Below are positions 1-8,720 of a stretch of DNA of 64,000 nt, one piece after another. Each line of letters begins with the position of its first letter. Within the stretch, counting starts at the first letter, position 1. The DNA is from JACVRW01 sp963837445 (GTDB lineage Bacteria > Actinomycetota > Thermoleophilia > Solirubrobacterales > Thermoleophilaceae). A model generated the notes under the pieces. It had not been told where the DNA came from, did no database searches, and saw only the letters and a list, made by a program, of their open reading frames with translations. A program made the position numbers and the translations under genes. The stretch lies in contig CAWINK010000001.1 in assembly GCA_963837445.1 (NCBI GenBank), positions 62,001 to 126,000 of the forward strand, in the 5' to 3' direction.

Positions 1-683
1 GCCTCCAGCACCGCGTCCCACAGTGCCACGCCGTTCTTCGACGCGTCGTAGAGGTAGATCTCGAAGCCGAGCTCCGACGTGTAGCCGGTGCGCGACACGA
101 GCACCTTCATTCCGTTCAGCTCGTACGGCCGCAGGAAGTAGTACGGGATGTCGAGGATGCTGTCGCCGAACAGGTCGACCATCACGTCCTTCGACTTCGG
201 CCCCTGCACCTGCACGGGCCCGACGTCGATCTCCTTGATCGTCACGTCGTGGCCCGAGTTGTGGGCCACTCCGCGCGCCCACAGCTCCACGTCGCTGTCG
301 GCGAGCGACAGCCAGAAGCGGTTCTCCTCCACGCGCAGCAGCACGGGGTCGTTGATGATCCCGCCGTCGGGCAGGCACAGGAACACGTACTTGCACTGCT
401 CGACGGCGCACTTGTTCAGGTCGCGGGCCACGAGCAGGTTGGTGAACTCGAACGCGTCCGGCCCGCTGATCTCGATCTGGCGCTCGACGCCGACGTCCCA
501 GAGCGTCACGCCGTTCAGCAGGTGCCAGTACTCCTCGACCGGGTCGCCGTAGTGCCGCGGGTGGTACATGTGGTTGTAGACGCTGTACAGCTGGACGCCA
601 TGCCGGCGCGACGCGTAGAAGTACGGCGACTTCCGGATCCGCGAGTACAGCATGATCCCCGGGTTCTCGTTCACCTGTGTCAA
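1..683 (-). CDS. DmdA/GcvT-family folate-dependent demethylase (3' end beyond window)
   Basis: Aminomethyltransferase-fold protein of the GcvT/DmdA group, expected to move a methyl or methylene group from a methylated S- or N-compound to tetrahydrofolate. About 227 residues are present. Seen: SRIRKSPY near residue 14, SVYNHMY near 34, VTLWDV and ERQIEISGPDA, then VQGPKSKD, in the order found in dimethylsulfoniopropionate demethylase. The C-terminal barrel is off the window. The start is TTG at 683, which overlaps the stop of the MetF-like gene as TTGA and is preceded by AGGAGGAG at 5 nt, so the two genes are translationally coupled. Substrate is not resolved: DMSP, betaine and dimethylglycine are all possible. 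The dimethylglycine-type genes nearby favour an N-methyl substrate. Confidence 0.82.
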   Translation of the reverse strand, partial: MTQVNENPGIMLYSRIRKSPYFYASRRHGVQLYSVYNHMYHPRHYGDPVEEYWHLLNGVTLWDVGVERQIEISGPDAFEFTNLLVARDLNKCAVEQCKYVFLCLPDGGIINDPVLLRVEENRFWLSLADSDVELWARGVAHNSGHDVTIKEIDVGPVQVQGPKSKDVMVDLFGDSILDIPYYFLRPYELNGMKVLVSRTGYTSELGFEIYLYDASKNGVALWDAVLE

Positions 684-1570
684 GGGGTCTCCTCCTCGTT
701 TGTGAGGCGGTCGATCAGCTGTCGCCGCCAGTTCTCGGTCTTCTCGATCTCGTTGAAGGTGTACACGTGCACTCCGCTGACCCTGGCTGCCGGGTCGGCG
801 AACGAGGGAGCCAGCGCCACCAGCAGCTCGGTGGGCGTGTAGGTGCGCGGCGCAAGGAAGCGGCGCAGCAGGCCGCGCTGCCCGCGCAGGAAGCGGACCG
901 ACTGCCCCAGCCCGATCCTCAGCGAGGTTCGGAGCAGCTTGCGGGACTCCACCGCGCCGGGGACGCCGATCCAGATCGGCAGGGAGGTGCCGCGCTCGCG
1001 CACGCGCTGGATCCAGGTGCGGATCACGTCCGCGTCGAAGCAGATCTGGCTGACGATGTAGGTGGCCATCGGCTCCTTCGCGAACATCGCCTCGATCGTG
1101 GTCTCGTCGCTGATGAAGTGGTGGCTCTCGGGGTAGCCCGAGATGCCGACCTCGGCGAACCCCTTGTGCAGCCCGGCCATGGCGGCGAGGAGCTCGGCGG
1201 CGCCCTCGAACTCGCCCGCCGGCTGGCGCGCGTCGCCGGCGATCACGAACGCCTCGCGAACCCCCGCGTTCTGCAGCCGCAGGACGACCTCCTCGAGGTG
1301 CGCGCGGTCGGCGATCAGGCGAGCCGCCAGGTGCGGGACGACCTCGTAGCCGCGCGGCGCGAGCTGCTCGGCCAGCCCGAGCGTGGCCTCGAGCCCCAGC
1401 GACGGCGAGGACGTGACCGTGACCTTGCGGCCCGCGGGCAGGTGGTCGACCACCTCATCGGCGATCCCGGCGAGTGGCAGGACCTCGTAGCGCGGCCGCT
1501 CGAGCGCCTCGACCAGGGACGGGCCGGCGGCGGACGAGCGCTCCGGCGTGCGGACGTCGGTCATGGTCAT
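680..1570 (-). CDS. MetF-like 5,10-methylenetetrahydrofolate reductase
   Basis: A 296-residue TIM-barrel protein of the methylenetetrahydrofolate reductase family, slightly shorter than MetF proper. Seen: SSPSLGLEATL near residue 54, AFVIAGDA near 108, ISGYPESHH near 143, QICFDAD near 175, and WIGVPGAV near 197, which match the family's folate/FAD barrel order. It probably interconverts methylene- and methyl-tetrahydrofolate produced by the coupled demethylase, feeding one-carbon units back to metabolism. Two in-frame ATGs (1570 and 1564) are possible. A 14-bp palindrome lies 37 nt upstream of the first, so the two-gene operon is probably controlled by the nearby GntR protein. Confidence 0.85.
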   Translation of the reverse strand: MTMTDVRTPERSSAAGPSLVEALERPRYEVLPLAGIADEVVDHLPAGRKVTVTSSPSLGLEATLGLAEQLAPRGYEVVPHLAARLIADRAHLEEVVLRLQNAGVREAFVIAGDARQPAGEFEGAAELLAAMAGLHKGFAEVGISGYPESHHFISDETTIEAMFAKEPMATYIVSQICFDADVIRTWIQRVRERGTSLPIWIGVPGAVESRKLLRTSLRIGLGQSVRFLRGQRGLLRRFLAPRTYTPTELLVALAPSFADPAARVSGVHVYTFNEIEKTENWRRQLIDRLTNEEETP

Positions 1571-1606
1571 GGGGCGACGGCGGGGGGCACCTCAGGCCTC
1601 ACGCGT

Positions 1607-1620
1607 CCTGATATATCAGG
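1607..1620. promoter_or_regulatory. Palindromic operator, site 1 (CCTGATATATCAGG)
   Basis: A perfect 14-bp palindrome just upstream of the minus-strand MetF-like/demethylase operon. The core TGATATATCA recurs at 2428-2437 and 15163-15172, and with one change at 10552-10561 beside a FadR-type GntR gene. The short AT-rich dyad in GC-rich DNA is typical of GntR/FadR operators. Binding by the local GntR protein is inferred. Confidence 0.75.
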
Positions 1621-1622
1621 TC

Positions 1623-1688
1623 CCGGGCTCGGCGGTCAAACTCAGTTTCCGGGCTCGGCGGTCAACCCAACCCGGGCTCCGCGCTCAA
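1623..1688. repeat. Three imperfect direct repeats
   Basis: The 17-mer CCGGGCTCGGCGGTCAA occurs at 1623-1639 and 1649-1665, and a copy with two changes lies at 1672-1688. The spacing is 26 and 23 nt. They fill the gap between the MetF operator and the end of the next minus-strand gene, which they overlap by 4 nt. No function is evident; it is too short and irregular to be a CRISPR array. Confidence 0.6.
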
Positions 1689-2422
1689 CCCAGCCGCCCG
1701 AGCGCCTCGTCGAGGCTGATCCGCCGGTAGGTCTCCACGGGCACGCCGTCCTCGACCAGGTCACGGCGACCGGCGAGAACGCGCTGCCGCGAATCGCGGT
1801 CGACCTCACCGGCGCGGGCGGCGATCGCATCGGCGCGCTCCTCCTTCCCCTCAGCCCGGAGCCCGGCGATGCGCGTCTCCGGGTCCAGGATGGCCTCGAC
1901 GTAGCCCTCGGTCACCGGGTTGCCGGCAATCCGGACGTCGGCGCCCTCCACGCGCCCCGACGGCGAGTACGCCAGACAGGTCTCGATGCGGGTCCGCGCG
2001 CTCGTGAGCGCGGCCTGGTCGGACGGCGGCTCGCCCGCGGCTCCGTCTTCGACCACGAGCCGCGTGACGGCGCGATCGTTCACGGCCTCGAGCACGCGGT
2101 CGGCGCCGGCCGGCACCACCACCTCCTTGTGCCGCGGCCAGACGTCGAGCCGCCCGTGGTCCCCGAGTGGCCGCCCGACGTGGAACAGGAAGTAGTCGGG
2201 GTACACGACGAAGTCGGGCCCGCGGGCGCGCTGGATGTCGTAGAAGGCGGTGATCGTGGCCGTGATGAGCGCGCTCGCGCCGACCGCCCCGCAGGGCTGG
2301 GTCAGAACCACGCCCAGCCGGTCCTGCTCACCGAACCCCTCGAACAGCCCTTCGAGCGCTGTCGCGACGCCGCCGACCTCGATCTCGAAGGACGAGCTGC
2401 TGAGCTCGCGCGACGAGTGCAT
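1685..2422 (-). CDS. Conserved-looking protein of unknown function in the demethylation cluster
   Basis: A 245-residue soluble protein that I do not recognise. It has no signal peptide or membrane segment. Features seen: a glycine/threonine-rich stretch (LTQPCGAVGASALITATI, about 42-59), a Tyr/Phe/His-rich block (PDFVVYPDYFLFHVGRP, about 69-85) and an acidic, Arg-rich C-terminus. It is divergently transcribed from the dehydrogenase gene. Its ATG lies 6 nt from the shared palindromic operator at 2428-2437, so it is probably co-regulated with methylated-amine catabolism. It could be an accessory or ligand-handling protein, but no function can be assigned. Confidence 0.7.
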   Translation of the reverse strand: MHSSRELSSSSFEIEVGGVATALEGLFEGFGEQDRLGVVLTQPCGAVGASALITATITAFYDIQRARGPDFVVYPDYFLFHVGRPLGDHGRLDVWPRHKEVVVPAGADRVLEAVNDRAVTRLVVEDGAAGEPPSDQAALTSARTRIETCLAYSPSGRVEGADVRIAGNPVTEGYVEAILDPETRIAGLRAEGKEERADAIAARAGEVDRDSRQRVLAGRRDLVEDGVPVETYRRISLDEALGRLG

Positions 2423-2427
2423 TCGTG

Positions 2428-2437
2428 TGATATATCA
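2428..2437. promoter_or_regulatory. Palindromic operator, site 2 (TGATATATCA), divergent promoter
   Basis: The same 10-bp palindrome as at 1607-1620, here followed by GG as in site 1. It sits in the 50-bp divergent space between the unknown minus-strand gene (start 2422) and the dehydrogenase gene (start about 2473), where one bound repressor could control both directions. Confidence 0.75.
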
Positions 2438-2472
2438 GGTTCCTGGCCAGCCCCGACCCCGAGGTGATCCCC

Positions 2473-4335
2473 GTGGCAGACGAGTCCGGAGCAGCGAGTT
2501 CCCTGCCGCCGCAGGCGCGCGCAGTCGTGATCGGCGCCGGGATCGTGGGCAACTGCCTGATCGGCCACCTCGCTCACCTCGGCTGGACGGACCTCGTCCT
2601 CATCGACAAGGGCCCTTTGCCCAACCCGGGCGGCTCGACGGGGCATGCGTCGAACTTCATCTTCCCGGTGGACCACTCGCGCGAGATGACGGACCTGACC
2701 GCGGACAGCGTCCGTCAGTACGAGCACCACGGCGTCCTGACGGTCTGCGGCGGGATCGAGGTGGCTCGCACCGAGGAGCGGATGGAGGAGCTGCGCCGCC
2801 GGATGGCGTCGGCGAAGGCGTGGGGCATCGAGGGCTGCTCGCTCGTCACGCCCGCCGAGATCAAGGAGCTGGTGCCTTTCGTCAACGAAAGCATCCTGCT
2901 CGGGGGCTTCTACTCCGAGGGAGTGGGCGTGGTCGACTCGCTGCGCATGGGCACGCTGATGCGCGAGCAGGCGCAGGAGACCGGCGCCGCGGTGGTCTCG
3001 GCCAACACCGAGGTGCTCGGGATCGACGTGGAGGGCGGCCAGGTCAAGCGCGTGCGCACCGACCGCGGCGACGTGGAGGCCGAGTACGTGGTGATCGCTT
3101 GCGGGGTCTGGAGCCCGCGCCTGGCGAAGATGGCCGGCGCGTCGATCCCGCTCACGCCGGCGGTCCACCAGATGATCGACGTGGGGCCGGTGCCCCGGTT
3201 CGAGAAATCCAAGAGCGCGATCGAATTCCCGATCGTGCGCGACATGGACACGAACATGTACGAGCGCCAGGACGGCAGCGGCCTCGAGGTGGGCTCATAC
3301 GCCCACCGGCCGATCCTGCACGACCCGGATGAGATTCCCTCGATCGATGAGTCGGCCACCACCCCGACCGAGCTGCCCTTCACGCAGGACGACTTCCTCC
3401 AGCAGATGGAGGACGCCCTCGAGCTGGTGCCGGAGATCCTGGGCGACGAGTCAGTGGGCATCAAGTACGCGATCAACGGGCTGCTCTCGCTCACGCCCGA
3501 CGGGCTGCCGATCCTCGGCGAGACCTCGGAGGTGCGCGGTCTCTGGTCGGCCGCCGCGGTGTGGGTCAAGGAGGGGCCGGGCGTGGGCCGCGCGCTCGCC
3601 GAGTGGATGGTGAAGGGCGAGCCCGAGATCGATCTCCAGGCGTCCGATGTCGCTCGCTTCTACGAGCACCAGAAGACCGCCGAGCACGTGCAGGGCCGCG
3701 CCGCCGAGGGCTTCAACAAGACGTACGGCATCGTGCATCCCGGCGAGCAGTGGGAGTCGGCGCGCCGCGTGCGCCTCTCGCCCTACTACGAGCGGGAGGC
3801 GAAGCTGGGCGCGGTGTTCTACGAGGCCGCCGGCTGGGAGCGCCCACACTGGTACGAGTCGAACAGCGGGCTGCTCGAGGAGTTCGGCGACGAGGTGGGC
3901 TCGCGCGAGGCGGAGTGGGACTCGCGCTGGTGGTCGCCGATCATCAACGCCGAGCACCTGGCGATGCGCGACCGCGCCGCGATGTTCGACCTGACCGCGT
4001 TCTGCGTGTTCGACGTCGTTGGGCCGGGCGCGCTCGAGTGCGTGCAGAAGGTCTCGATGCGCCAGATGGACGCCAAGCTCGGCAAGGTGGTCTACACGCC
4101 GGTGCTCACGCCGAACGGCGGCTTCCGCTCGGACCTGACCGTGATGCGGCTCGGCGACGAGCACTTCCGCGTGGTCACGGGCGGCGCGCACGGGATGGCC
4201 GACCTGAAGTGTTACCGCGACCACCTGCCGGACGACGGCACGGCTCAGGTGTTCGACCTCACCTCGAGCTGGACCACGCTCGGGCTCTGGGGCCCGCGCG
4301 CTCGCGACATCATGCGCGAGCTCACCCGCGACTGA
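2473..4335 (+). CDS. Dimethylglycine/sarcosine dehydrogenase-like flavoprotein, N-terminal part (frameshifted)
   Basis: FAD-dependent demethylating dehydrogenase that would oxidise an N-methyl group, pass electrons to ETF and capture the one-carbon unit on tetrahydrofolate. Seen: dinucleotide-binding VVIGAGIVG near residue 19, GGSTGHASNF near 57 (flavin attachment region of the family), the DAO domain to about 400, a linker domain, then the first half of a GcvT folate domain ending at GPRARDIMRELTRD. The family is normally about 830-860 residues; this frame stops after 620. The remaining GcvT sequence continues from 4337 in another frame, and removing one T near 4333 would restore it. The GTG at 2473 is preferred because GAGGTGATC at 2461-2469 is an ideal Shine-Dalgarno; GTG 2464 is an alternative. 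Confidence 0.85.
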   Translation: MADESGAASSLPPQARAVVIGAGIVGNCLIGHLAHLGWTDLVLIDKGPLPNPGGSTGHASNFIFPVDHSREMTDLTADSVRQYEHHGVLTVCGGIEVARTEERMEELRRRMASAKAWGIEGCSLVTPAEIKELVPFVNESILLGGFYSEGVGVVDSLRMGTLMREQAQETGAAVVSANTEVLGIDVEGGQVKRVRTDRGDVEAEYVVIACGVWSPRLAKMAGASIPLTPAVHQMIDVGPVPRFEKSKSAIEFPIVRDMDTNMYERQDGSGLEVGSYAHRPILHDPDEIPSIDESATTPTELPFTQDDFLQQMEDALELVPEILGDESVGIKYAINGLLSLTPDGLPILGETSEVRGLWSAAAVWVKEGPGVGRALAEWMVKGEPEIDLQASDVARFYEHQKTAEHVQGRAAEGFNKTYGIVHPGEQWESARRVRLSPYYEREAKLGAVFYEAAGWERPHWYESNSGLLEEFGDEVGSREAEWDSRWWSPIINAEHLAMRDRAAMFDLTAFCVFDVVGPGALECVQKVSMRQMDAKLGKVVYTPVLTPNGGFRSDLTVMRLGDEHFRVVTGGAHGMADLKCYRDHLPDDGTAQVFDLTSSWTTLGLWGPRARDIMRELTRD

Positions 4336-4336
4336 C

Positions 4337-5032
4337 ATGTCGCATGAGGGGTTCCCCTTCGCCACCTGCCGCGACATCGAGATGGGGCCGCTGCGCGTGC
4401 TTGCCTCGCGCATCTCGTACGTGGGCGACCTCGGCTGGGAGCTGTACGTGCCGATCGAGCAGGGCGCGCGGCTGTGGGACATGGTCGCCGAGGCCGGCGA
4501 GCCGCACGGGATCGTGCCGGCCGGCATCGGGGTGTACGGCACCACCGGCCGGCTCGAGAAGTGCTACCGCGCGTTCGGCTTCGAGCTCGACGGCGAGTAC
4601 AACGTGGTCGAGGCCGGCATGGCGTGGGGCAAGGTCAAGGACCAGGACTTCGTGGGCAAGGAGGCGCATGTCCGCCACCGTGAGGAGGAGCCGGCAACCG
4701 TGATGTGCACGCTCACGGTGGACGACCACACCTCGGCCAGCGGCGTGAAGCGCTACATGCTCGGCGGCGAGCCGATCGTCACGCGCGACGGCGAGCCGCT
4801 CGTGGATGCGCACGGCCGCCGCTCGTATGTCACGAGCGCGGGCGCGGGCCCATCGGTGGGCAAGCACATCCTGCTCTCCTACCTCCCGCCCGAGTACGCG
4901 AACGTCGGACAGGAGCTGGCGGTCGAGTACATGACCGAGCGCTATCCGGTGACCGTGGAGTGCGCGGACTCCACGCCGCTCTTCGACCCGGACAACGAGC
5001 GCGTCAAGGCGGCGGACCCGATCCCGGCATGA
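4337..5032 (+). CDS. Dimethylglycine/sarcosine dehydrogenase-like, C-terminal GcvT part
   Basis: The 231-residue continuation of the upstream flavoprotein: the end of the GCV_T domain (SYVGDLGWELYVP near residue 29, GVYGTTGRLEKCYRAFG near 68) and the C-terminal barrel (FVGKEA near 106, YEN-like end YMTERYPVTV near 200). It contains the folate-binding half of the demethylating dehydrogenase and is unlikely to work alone. As sequenced it begins with ATG one base after the preceding stop. Reading GAC-GAC-ATG across the junction gives a continuous protein, so a one-base insertion is the likely cause. It ends with ATGA overlapping the start of etfB. Confidence 0.85.
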   Translation: MSHEGFPFATCRDIEMGPLRVLASRISYVGDLGWELYVPIEQGARLWDMVAEAGEPHGIVPAGIGVYGTTGRLEKCYRAFGFELDGEYNVVEAGMAWGKVKDQDFVGKEAHVRHREEEPATVMCTLTVDDHTSASGVKRYMLGGEPIVTRDGEPLVDAHGRRSYVTSAGAGPSVGKHILLSYLPPEYANVGQELAVEYMTERYPVTVECADSTPLFDPDNERVKAADPIPA

Positions 5033-5795
5033 GGATCCTCGTCTGCGTCAAGCGCGTGCCGCTCACGGGCGGCAAGATGGTGTTGACCGCCGACGAGCAG
5101 GCACTCGAGACACGCCACCTCGGCTTCACGATCAGCCCGCACGAGGAGTGCGGCGTGGAGGAGGCGGTCCGGCTCGTGGAGGAGCACGGCGGCGAGGTCA
5201 CCGTTCTGACGCTGGGCCCGGCCGAGGCCGAGGAGCAGATCCGCGACTCGCTCGCAAACGGCGGCGACCGCGGCGTGCACCTCGTCACGGACGGCGAGGA
5301 ATGGGACCCGCAGGCCACCGCCGCGGCGATCATCGACAGCGTCAAGGACGAGGAGGCCGCGGGCGGCGGCTTCGACCTGATCGTGTTCGGCAACGAATCG
5401 GCCGACTCCGGCAACTACCAGGTCGGCATTCGCGTGGCCCACGCGCTCGGGCGGCCGGTGGCGACCGGACTGAAGGGTCTGTCGGTGGCCGACGGCCGCG
5501 CGCGCTGCGAGCAGGAGGTGCCCGGCGGCCGCGACATCTACGACCTGCCCCTCCCCGCCGTCGTGAGCGTGCTCGAGGGCATCAACCTGCCGCGCTACCC
5601 GTCGGTGCCGGCGAAGCTGCGGGCGCGCTCGAAGCCGGTCGAGCAACGCAACCCGGAGCGTCCGGCTGCACGGCTCGAGAAGCTGCGCCTGGTCGTGCCG
5701 CCGGGGCAGGGCAAGCAGGCGGAGGTGCTCGGGCAACGGGCCCGGACGCCGCGCCGAAGGTGGTCGAGATGATGCGCGACATCGGGGTGGCCTGA
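5029..5795 (+). CDS. etfB: Electron transfer flavoprotein beta subunit (frameshifted near C-terminus)
   Basis: EtfB takes electrons from the dehydrogenase and, with EtfA, passes them to the membrane Fe-S oxidoreductase. Seen: the N-terminal CVKRVP motif, GVEEAVRL near residue 42, VTVLTLGP near 58, GNESADSGNYQVG near 123 and LPAVVSVLEGINLPRYPS near 175. As read, the frame ends at 5772 with an unrelated tail after about residue 236. A one-base change in the G/C run near 5730-5740 restores GPDAAPKVVEMMRDIGVA and a stop at 5793-5795 that overlaps the etfA ATG. The ATG at 5029 overlaps the preceding stop as ATGA. Confidence 0.88.
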
Positions 5796-6715
5796 TGAGC
5801 GTTCTGGTGCTCGTGGAGCCCGACGAGGAGCTCTCGCTTCAGGCGCTGTCCCTGGCACGCGACCTCGGCGAGCCGCTGCACGCACTGGCCTTCGACGCCG
5901 CCGAGCTGGGCGCATACGGCGTCGAGACCGTGCATGTCGCGGAGCACGACCAGCTCTCCTCCTACGCGCCGGGCGCGTGGGCAGCCTGCCTCGACCAGCT
6001 CATCGACCAGATCCAGCCCACCGCCGTGGTCGCCGCGGGCACGAACCGGGGCAACGAGGTGCTCGCTCACCTCGCCGCCCGCCGCGATCTCCCCTTCGCC
6101 GCCAACTGCACCGCGGTCGGGAGTGACGGGACCGTTACGAGGGTGCGCTGGGGCGGAAGCCTTCTCGAAGAGTCGCGCATCAACTCGGAGCTGAAGGTTC
6201 TTTCGGTCGCCCCGCACATGGTCGAGGCCACGAGCGTCAACGGATCAGCGTCGAACGTCGAGAGCTTCGAGCCCGAGCTGGGCGAAGAGGTCGTGAGAGT
6301 GGTCGAGCACGCCGAGACGCCCACGGCGGGCATCTCGCTCGCCGAGGCGAAGGTCGTGGTGAGCGGCGGCCGCGGCGTCGGCTCGGCCGACGGCTTCGGG
6401 ATCCTCGAGGAGCTCGCCGGCCTCTTGAACGCGGCGGTCGGCTGCTCGCGGGTCGTGACGATGGCCGGCTGGCGGCCGCACACCGACCAGGTCGGCCAGA
6501 CCGGCACGAAGGTCGCACCCGACCTCTACATCGCGTGCGGCATCAGCGGCGCCACGCAGCACATCGCGGGCTGCAAGGGCGCGAAGAAGATCCTCGCCAT
6601 CAACTCCGACGCCGAGGCGCCGATCCTCGCCAGCGCGGACTACGCGGTGATCGGCGACCTCACCGAGATCGTGCCCGCGATCACGGCCGAGCTCAGAAAG
6701 GCGCAGTCCTCATAG
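5795..6715 (+). CDS. etfA: Electron transfer flavoprotein alpha subunit
   Basis: A 306-residue EtfA, the FAD-binding partner of EtfB. Seen: an N-terminal ETF domain with VVAAGTNRGNEVLAHLAA near residue 76, then the characteristic C-terminal FAD site: VVSGGRGVGS near 188, GCSRVVTMAGW near 211, QVGQTGTKVAPDLYIACG near 233, SGATQHIAGCKGAKKILAIN near 252 and the closing YAVIGDLTEIVPAI. It is intact. The start overlaps the restored stop of etfB (TGATG). The gene order dehydrogenase-etfB-etfA-Fe-S protein resembles dgcAB-etfAB gene sets for dimethylglycine breakdown. Confidence 0.93.
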   Translation: MSVLVLVEPDEELSLQALSLARDLGEPLHALAFDAAELGAYGVETVHVAEHDQLSSYAPGAWAACLDQLIDQIQPTAVVAAGTNRGNEVLAHLAARRDLPFAANCTAVGSDGTVTRVRWGGSLLEESRINSELKVLSVAPHMVEATSVNGSASNVESFEPELGEEVVRVVEHAETPTAGISLAEAKVVVSGGRGVGSADGFGILEELAGLLNAAVGCSRVVTMAGWRPHTDQVGQTGTKVAPDLYIACGISGATQHIAGCKGAKKILAINSDAEAPILASADYAVIGDLTEIVPAITAELRKAQSS

Positions 6716-6747
6716 GCGTAGCGCTGGGAGCGCTCGCGCTCGCCGCC

Positions 6748-8720
6748 GTGCTGGCGGTCGGCGGCACGCTGTTCGGCCGCCGCGCGAAGCTGCTCGTGGA
6801 CCTCGTGAGGCTCGGCAAGCCGGTCGATCGCTTCGACGACGTGCCGAAGCGGGTCAGGAACGAGGCCGTGATCGTGCTCGGCCAGAGGAAGCTGCTCCAG
6901 CGCCTCGTGCCGGGCCTGATCCACGCCGCCATCTTCTGGGGCTTCCTGGTGCTCTTCCCCACGATCCTGATCGCGATGATCGGCGCCGTGAGCCGCCACG
7001 CCACGCTGCCGTGGCTCGGCCACCAGGGCTGGTTCGCGCTGATGGTGGACGTGTTCGCCGTGCTCGTGCTGGTGGGCGTGATCGGGGCCGTGGCGATCCG
7101 CAAGATCCAGCGCCCGGCGCGCTTCGAGGGCAGCCATCTTCGCGAGGCCGACCTGATCCTCGCGCTGATCGCCGGGATCGTGACGACGCTGCTCTGCTGG
7201 CACGCGTCGCGGATCGCGCTCGGTCTGAACGAGTGGCCGGAGTCGTCCTCACCGGTATCGAATCTGGTGTCGGGGCTGTTCGGCGACGGCGGCGTCGTTG
7301 CGGAGGGGGAGGCGGTGCCTCCCCCTCATGGCATCCCGGGTCCTGGAGCGCGTCTTCGTGTGGGCGCACGTGCTGATCATCGTCAGCTTCCTCGCCTACC
7401 TGCCGCACTCGAAGCACCTCCACATCGCCACCGCGGCGTTCAACGTCTACTTCACCAGCACACGCGCGCGCGGGCGGCTCGAGCCGCTCCGCTTCGACGT
7501 GCCCGAGGAGGAGATGCGCTTCGGCGCCGGCACGGTGCCGGACCTGACCTGGAAGCAGACGCTCGACACGTTCTCCTGCACCGAGTGCGGACGCTGCCAG
7601 GACGTGTGCCCCGCGTGGACCACCGGCAAGGAGCTCTCGCCGAAGCTGCTGATCATGGCCCTCCGCGACCAGGTGTTCGAGGAGGGCCCGAGGCTGATCC
7701 GCGGCGAGGACGGCTTCGAGCCGTCGCCGCTCGTGCCGAACGCGGTGACCGAGAACGTCGTCTGGGACTGTGTGACCTGCGGCGCCTGCGTGCGCGAGTG
7801 CCCGGTGTCGATCGAGCACGTGGACCACATCATCGACCTGCGCCGGCACCTCGTGATGATCGACTCGTCGTTCCCCACGGAGTCGGAGCAGATGCTGCGC
7901 GACGTGGAGCGGGCCTCGAACCCGTGGGGCAAGCCCCAGACAGAACGCGCCGACTGGGCCGCCGAGCTTGGCGTGCGCGTGCTCGAGCCGGGCGACCCGG
8001 CTCCCGAGGTGCTCTATTGGGTGGGCTGCGCGGCGTCGTTCGACGAGCGCGCGCGCACGGCCGCCCAGTCAACGGCCAAGCTGCTCAAGGCCGCCGGGGT
8101 GGACTTCGCGATCCTCGGCCCGCGCGAGTCGTGCACCGGCGACCCCGCGCGGCGGATCGGCAACGAGTACCTCTTCCAGGCGCACGCGGAGCAGAACGTG
8201 GGGACGCTGAACGAGGCGGGCGTCACCAAGATCGTGGCCAGCTGCCCGCACTGCTTCAACACGCTCGGCAACGAGTACCCGGACTTCGGCGGCGACTACG
8301 AGGTCGTGCACCACACCGAGCTGCTCGCGGACCTGGTGCGCTCTGGTCGCCTCCAGGTCAACAGCGGCAATGAGGGGATCACCTATCACGACTCGTGCTA
8401 CCTGGCCCGGCACAACGACGTTCTGGAGGGTCCGCGCGAGCTGGTCGAGGCGGTCGGTCAGCCGATCGAGATGGAGCGCAGCGGCAAGCGCACGTTCTGC
8501 TGCGGCGCCGGCGGCGCCCACATGTGGATGGAGGAGCGCGCCGGACATGATCAACGAGGAACGCGTCCGCGAGGCGGCCGAGACCGGCGCGGAGACGCTG
8601 GCCGTGGCCTGCCCGTTCTGCACGGTGATGCTGGACGACGGCGTCAAGTCGCGCGGCGACGACCTGCGCGTGGTGGACGTGTCCACGCTGCTGGCCGAGT
8701 CGCTGGAGGACGACCGCTAA
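6748..8720 (+). CDS. DgcB-like membrane Fe-S oxidoreductase (two frameshifts)
   Basis: Membrane-anchored heterodisulfide-reductase-type protein expected to accept electrons from EtfAB and feed the quinone pool. Seen in order: N-terminal TM helices (6748 to about 7300, frame 1); from about 7330 in a second frame VFVWAHVLIIVSFLAYLP, two ferredoxin clusters CTECGRCQDVCP and CVTCGACVRECP, and two CCG-type domains (YWVGCAASF, ASCPHCFNTLG, DSCYLARHN, FCCGAGGAH); from 8547 in a third frame ACPFCTVMLDDG to the stop. One-base indels near 7315 and 8545 join these pieces. The first frameshift sits at an 11-bp inverted repeat. The start is uncertain (GTG 6748 is the first in-frame candidate after etfA). 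Confidence 0.85.
7303..7327. repeat. Perfect 11-bp inverted repeat inside the Fe-S oxidoreductase gene
   Basis: GAGGGGGAGGC (7303-7313), loop GGT, then GCCTCCCCCTC (7317-7327). It lies exactly where the coding frame of the Fe-S protein changes. A very stable GC hairpin of this kind often produces sequencing or assembly indels, which may explain the frameshift. It could also be a real expansion within a poorly conserved linker. Confidence 0.7.

Noticed and set aside
1623..1688. Direct repeats as a CRISPR array
   Set aside because: Only three imperfect 17-mers with 6-9 nt spacers and no cas genes in the window.
677..2467. 1.8-kb plus-strand open frame over the MetF-like and unknown genes
   Set aside because: It is antisense to two motif-bearing or clearly coding genes and yields low-complexity Arg/Gly/Asp-rich protein.
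4326..4345. Programmed ribosomal frameshift in the dehydrogenase
   Set aside because: No slippery heptamer, pseudoknot-like dyad or internal Shine-Dalgarno at the proper distance; other genes in the window show similar isolated indels.
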